In this document: positions 59,060 to 64,000 of the stretch, in pieces
How positions within the stretch are numbered: position 1 is the first letter of the stretch
How the letters are laid out: the number at the start of each line of letters is the position of its first letter
Assembly: GCF_937616625.2 (NCBI RefSeq)
Contig: NC_065574.1
Coordinates: 8,434,501 to 8,498,500 of the forward strand
DNA length: 64,000 nt
Direction: 5' to 3'
Source: Mercurialis annua
Lineage: Eukaryota; Streptophyta; Magnoliopsida; Malpighiales; Euphorbiaceae
Notes under the pieces: generated by a model
The model's database searches: none
Seen by the model: only the letters and a program-made list of their open reading frames with translations
What the model was told of the DNA's origin: nothing
Position numbers and translations under genes: made by a program

Positions 59060-60559
59060 GTTCGTATAGAGGATGCTGCAGCTTCTGTCAATCTCTTTCA
59101 CTGAGATGGCAGTTAGGTGGACGATTACATGGCATAAAAACCATTTTGGTTCGCTAATAGCTACAGAAGAAATCAAATATTTTAAAATATACTAAATGGA
59201 AAAATAAATTTAAATACTAAATTTAAATGTTTTGGTTAAACCCTTCGACTCAGTTGAATAACATAAAAATGGTAAAAAAGATTAAATCATAGACAGAAAT
59301 AAAAGTAGAGAGTTTGATTTATATACACAAGTGACTTATAGTGTGACTCGTTATACTTATTAAAGTTTTTTTAAAAATTATATTTATGTTTAATTAATAC
59401 TTATTTATATAATTATAAATCGTATTTAAGTACAAAATGTTATATAACTATTGAAATTGTAGTCAATTATTATAATATAATAGTTAAATTATTAACTTAT
59501 TAGAAATAGTTTATCTTAATTAGAATTTTAAATGATTATATAAAAATAAAAATTATTTAATATTTGACGTGGTCTATTTTAGTTAATACTGTAAATAATA
59601 ATCTTAATATAATATTGTAAGTAGTTTATTTTAATTAGTACTCTAACTCTAATATTTATGATAATATTTTTAATTAATAAATATATTTTATAAAATAAAA
59701 AAAATATTAACATAACTGTGTCTGTTCCTGGGTTTTATTATAACTAGTTTTTTTGGCCACGTGCTACGCACGTTAACGATATCTATATGACCCGTTATTT
59801 AATATTATAATTGTATTTTTTTAATAATATATTATTATTTAAATTTTATTAGACTTGTATATTTTTATTTGTTTTGTTTAATTATTTTATAAAATTTTAA
59901 TTTCTTTTATTGGAAATGTTAAAAAGTTAGAATTAAGCAATAGATTTAATTTTTGATATTGTTGTTATTAAAAAATGATAATATGATTGAAATAAATTTA
60001 TATTATTTTTCATAGTAAATAACTAATAAATATAAAAAAATATTAAAGCTTTAATACAAATATTATAATATGATTATTTAATATTAATGAAACTCGTTAT
60101 ATTTTTTTATATATAGTGATATATCAGTGCAATTCCTATTAGAATTAGAAATTTAACACATAATGGTAGTTGTTGCACAATTCCTTTTAAGATTAGGAAT
60201 TTAATATATAATGGTAGCTACTGCGATAATTATTTTTAATATGTTTACTTTATAGATTAGGAATGTCATCTTTCTATTTGTTAAGCACAAATATTCTTAT
60301 ATGTCACAATTAAGAATATCAACTTGGATAAAATATGTAGAGGGTATTTTTGTCCGTGAATGGAAGTGTTCCCCCCACAAATACACTTTTATATTTGTTA
60401 TAGATTTACTCTAAATATTGTTGCAGCCAAAACTAAACTTCAGGGGTGGGCGTGTAAATAAATAAATAAAACTTTGGGGCATATATGCAAATCAATGATT
60501 TATCTCACTGGTTACGGTAGTCATGACGAGAAAATTTGTTTCACTGTTTTCTGGTTTGA
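59060..60559. other. AT-rich intergenic DNA
   Basis: No gene. A GTGCTACGCACGTTAACG motif near 59761 is a short palindrome often found at ends of plant non-autonomous transposons, but no partner end was found. Confidence 0.35.
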
Positions 60560-63005
60560 TATCGATTTTGTTGTAAGCAGCATTGTCTGCGAATGTGGAA
60601 GGCAACATTTTGATCGAACGGTAAGCATCTAAATTCGTGAATTTGATCGATTTCTTTCTGGTTTTTGAATGCCCTTTTGCTCAGATATTATTGGGCTCTT
60701 ATTTTTTTTCTTGAATTTGCAATAGTTATTTTTGTGTAATAACTTGTTATCAATCTGTGTTGTTTGGGTTGTAATTCATGTGGAAATTTAGTTAATTCTT
60801 TATGGTGATCACATTTATGCAAATTCATGTTCTTTGGATAGTCATCCTGTTAATTATTGATTGGAGGTTCTAAGGATGGGAAGAATTATAAAGTGGATAA
60901 GTTTCAATTAATAGTTGCAGACTGTTTGACACTGCTTTTCTTGTTGCTATATGTTTATAATCAAGCTATTTCAAATTCCTAGTTCGATTTTTGGTTCGGA
61001 AGCAACTTATAAGAAGGTGAAGCTGTACTGGAATATAGCTTATGAGAGTGGTTTGGGTAGTTTTTTTACCCGCTGGCACCGGGTACAGCAGTATCACTCG
61101 GGCCTTAATGTGCTTGTTTTCTCCATTGAAAATCATATCAATTCAGTTAGCCTTAAATTTCATTAAGGTCTAGTAATATTCTTCTTTTGAGTTTCTGTTC
61201 AAATTTTTATAGATTTTATGTATTATTAGATCCGTGTTTTCATCTACTAGACCGAGCGTCCTGAATCACCATGTTTCTCAATGTATAATCATTTTAACTA
61301 TAATTAATGTGATATTTAATGATTGGTTATTACATTTGTTGTTGTCACGTGTCACACGATGAATGGATGATTCATAATCCTACGTGGCAAACTTGGTTCA
61401 CACAAGAATTTCTCCTTTATTAGATGCTCTTGTTTAAACGGGTTTTATCTTTTAAATTTTAACTTTCCTGGCATAAAGCTGCTAACCTCCAGGTTTGCTG
61501 TGAAGACCAGGTTCAGCTCCTCTGTTGAGACTTGAGACTGCTGGCCTGGCACTTATCATAGTCTAGAAGTTGGCGATTGAGTGAGAATGAGATATATAGG
61601 AAAATAAATTTATACTTTTGCTTAGGAATAATGAAGTAACCTGTTAGTTTTATAAAAAAGGGAACACACAGAAAACAGATTGAAGATATGTCGACTGTGT
61701 GAAGCTATATGGCTGATGACAAATGGAGTTTCATTATTCATATTTCCTGGATGGTGTTTCTGTAGTGGTAGAAGTCATCTTTGCTATTACCTCAGCTGTC
61801 AAGGATGTATGTGGGAACCCTCCAACTGACCGCCTTTTCCTTGACAAGTACGAAAGATTTGCCTATGCCTGGACGAAATAGGTTGGCAGGTAATGATGCT
61901 AAATGACAATTAGCTTGAAACTTCATTTTTTGCTGTTTGGAAACTCCTTACACACTCGATTAGAAATCAAAGCTGGTCCTACGTTTAATGTGCATTCATT
62001 TTCATCCTAAAAAAGGATAAATATGCACATAATAACAAAGTAATAGGGCATTGCCTTGTCTCCACAGACAAAACCAAAGTGGTAGGGACATTGTAATTCA
62101 ACTTGAGAATCTCATATTCGATTCCTCCTCTTTTGTTGTAATGAAAAACGAGGCATGCCTTACTTTGTGGATGTTTTAACTTAGTACTCCCTCCATTCCA
62201 CATTATTTGATGTTTAAAGAGTACAGAAAGATTCAGAAAAGTAATTAATATTTGTATAATATACTGTACTATCCTCATAATAGCTCTCTCATTCATTTGT
62301 TAGCTTTGTATATTTCTAAAATTATTGAGTAATAGAATAAGGGTATGATGGAAAAAAGATAGTTTAAATGCACTGATAATTGAAAATGTCAAAAATTGGT
62401 TCAAATAATTTAACCTAAAACATCAAATAATGTGGAATGGAGGGGGTATGTCATTGAAGAATAGACAGTCCTATAGATTCTGATTTTTAATTAAACTTGG
62501 ATTATATAAAGTCTATTATCCATGTCTAATCAAACTAACCGCATTTGCAGGGATATCATGAACTCAAATTCCTGCAGAAACGAGATATTGTTCAAGTGTT
62601 GATCATAATATAGCAGTCTGGTTTATAGGTAAATCCTACTTCATGTTTCTAATAGAAGACAATGACCAATACTTTCTAGTGTATGCTGGATGCTGTGCTT
62701 AGACTGCAATTAGGTTAGCCGGCCAACCAAATATTCTATCATTAACTAATCCCCACTAGTTATTTAAATATTAATTTAGTCAAGTTCAAGAAACAAATTT
62801 GTCTTATCAAGAAGAAAAGAAAGAAAAGAGTTTGTCATTTTAAGGTGGAGACAATATTTTTTTCCTTTTGGAAATGCAGCTCCATCCTTGTATGCTACGT
62901 AATATTCTCCCTGCAAAAAGGTGTCCACTACAGAAATTACAGGGACTAGATGGCTTGTAGAAAAAACAAGAATCTACAATGTATTGTTTTCTTAGTTGGT
63001 AAAAG
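60560..63005 (+). pseudogene. Partial LOLITA pseudogene (segmental copy with introns)
   Basis: It parallels 30280-33450. The exon-1 tail is recognisable at about 60581-60620 (GTGGAAGGCAACATTTTGAT before GTAAGC), but the start codon is gone. Exons 2, 3 and 5 are missing. Exon 4 is present at about 61765-61889 with one base lost (AAGTACGAAAGATTTGCC where the intact gene has AAGTACGGAAAGATATGCC), which shifts the frame. Intron text, the SINE-like segment, the Stowaway-like MITE (62187-62446) and the 3' flank (CATGAACTCAAATTCCTGC) are retained. It is therefore a DNA-level duplicate, not a processed copy. No product is expected. Confidence 0.85.
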
Positions 63006-63387
63006 GAAATGTCAACCAGGGTCTTAGCTTAAATAATAGTACTAACAGACTTTGCCGATTATAATTATGTACTTCCATGAGAATTCTTGAACCAACAAAT
63101 TTGTTTATTGAATTTTTTAAGTACCAAAAATATATAAACTGACATTCAAATACCAATTTGAAATTTGTGAAAAAGTTTAGGTATCAATCAAACATTTAAC
63201 CCCTAATCTCGTATTTTGATTCATTCGAGGAAACATGTTAAATTCTTAAAGCATAAAACAAGAATATCTATAGAATATTAGGTGCAATACTAAGAGAATA
63301 TGCTTGTTCCATCATTTTAAATATCAAACTCATATTCTTGATCTTCTTCTCCAACATTACAGGTCATTAACGGAGGACAGGAAAGAA

Positions 63388-63681
63388 ATGAAGTATGGAA
63401 AGAGACTTCGGGACGAAGAGGAAAAAACATTTCGTGAATGGAAAGGTCAATTCATATGTTATAAGAGGTTGAAGAAGCAGTTGAAATTGATTTACCATCG
63501 ATCAAATGGAAAATATATGAGTACTAGAAGTAGAAGATGGCCGAGATTTGCTACGAGAAGATTCGTAGAAGCAAATAACAGAGGACTGCGAATTGGGTTT
63601 ACGAGATTATTAGATAGTGAACTCAAGAAAGTTAATTCTTTTTATTTTGGGAAAGAGGAAGATTATATCATCAGACTCAAG
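63388..63681 (+). CDS. SPX-domain protein, first exon; gene continues past the window
   Basis: ATG at 63388 opens MKYGKRLRDEEEKTFREWKG, followed by FICYKRLKKQLKLI and, at the end of the exon, LLDSELKKVNSFYFGKEEDY with IIRLK. A phase-0 donor AAG-GTAATT ends it at 63681 (98 codons). This is the N-terminal half of an SPX domain: the lysine-rich CYKRLKKQLK helix and the KVNSFYF helix line the site that binds inositol pyrophosphates in phosphate sensing. The style resembles stand-alone plant SPX proteins, which restrain PHR transcription factors, but the SPX-EXS, SPX-MFS or SPX-RING classes cannot be excluded without the rest. 63682-64000 would be intron 1. The segment before ATG stays open for 28 codons and is probably leader. 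Confidence 0.8.
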
Positions 63682-63894
63682 GTAATTATAAACCCTACTC
63701 TTCCAGTAGATATTTAAATTGTAAGTCACTCAATAGAGATTAGTTCATTTTCTTATCATAAAGTTGAAGATAAATATGATCATACATAGGGTTCGAATTC
63801 GAGATTTTCATAAATTATTATAAAGTACTTTCATAAATTGTCATAAAGCGAGAATTATGATTGGAACTTAGTATCGGTACTAGAAAACAGCATG

Positions 63895-64000
63895 TTACCG
63901 ATAAATAGAAAATCCCTTGCTAATCTACCATTTAGCAATGGACAAAAAGCTGGCGCCATATTTTAGCGGAGAATTTGGAGTTTTACCGACGGATTTAGCG
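63895..64000. repeat. Transposon-like end text at the right edge
   Basis: GCTAATCTACCATTTAGCAATGG and ACCGACGGATTTAGCG resemble the subterminal repeats of CACTA-type transposons. The element, if any, runs out of the window and would lie in intron 1 of the SPX gene. Confidence 0.25.

Noticed and set aside
61985..62296. A 103-codon minus-strand frame in the LOLITA pseudogene region
   Set aside because: It covers the SINE-like and Stowaway-like insertions and has no protein features.
1..64000. CRISPR arrays, operons or bacterial-type signals
   Set aside because: The introns, gene families and transposons are those of a plant nuclear genome; no regularly spaced identical repeats were seen.

Overview
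The window is nuclear DNA of a flowering plant, almost certainly a eudicot. It is AT-rich, its genes are split by short GT-AG introns or are intron-less in the usual plant families (PPR-DYW, AP2/ERF, SPX), and the space between genes is packed with plant-type transposable elements. I cannot name the species from sequence alone. All exon models below were built by eye from splice sites, reading phase and remembered protein families. No search or alignment program was run.

Layout. 1-9.1 kb: a tandemly duplicated Gag1-like clamp (DUF4050) gene. The 5' end of one copy runs off the left edge; a complete five-exon copy spans 5443-8934 on the minus strand. A single-exon SKIP35-type ankyrin protein gene lies between them. 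9.2-18.4 kb: transposons, namely a Mutator-type MITE, a foldback element, a 3.07-kb solo LTR with a clear 5-bp target duplication, a copia-like remnant and another MITE with 9-bp duplications. 18.95-19.37 kb: a small two-exon gene for a membrane-anchored protein of unknown function. 20-29 kb: more repeats, including a decayed plant-mobile-domain element interrupted by three LTR-type insertions.

29.4-33.5 kb: an intact five-exon gene for LOLITA, the small longin-type subunit of the plant TPLATE/TSET endocytic adaptor. A dying partial copy lies at 60.5-63 kb. 33.7-43.5 kb: an older inverted-repeat transposon split by an 8003-bp Mutator-like element. That element has 263-bp near-identical terminal repeats, an A9 target duplication, a six-exon transposase gene with one in-frame TGA, and a convergent two-exon gene for a GRF-zinc-finger, coiled-coil, tail-anchored protein. 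I consider it the most interesting system here. 44.9-45.6 kb: the RNA polymerase III subunit RPC6. 48.6-50.1 kb: a PPR-DYW RNA-editing factor. 51.7-52.6 kb: a SHINE/WIN1-type AP2/ERF regulator of cuticle formation. 57.2-59.05 kb: a 5'-truncated LINE. 63.4 kb to the right edge: the first exon of an SPX-domain gene.

The host genes are ordinary single-copy functions (transcription, endocytosis, organelle RNA editing, cuticle, phosphate sensing) with no shared pathway. What links parts of the window is duplication (Gag1-like genes, LOLITA, a promoter block shared by LOLITA and RPC6) and repeated Mutator-type insertion into A/T-rich targets.
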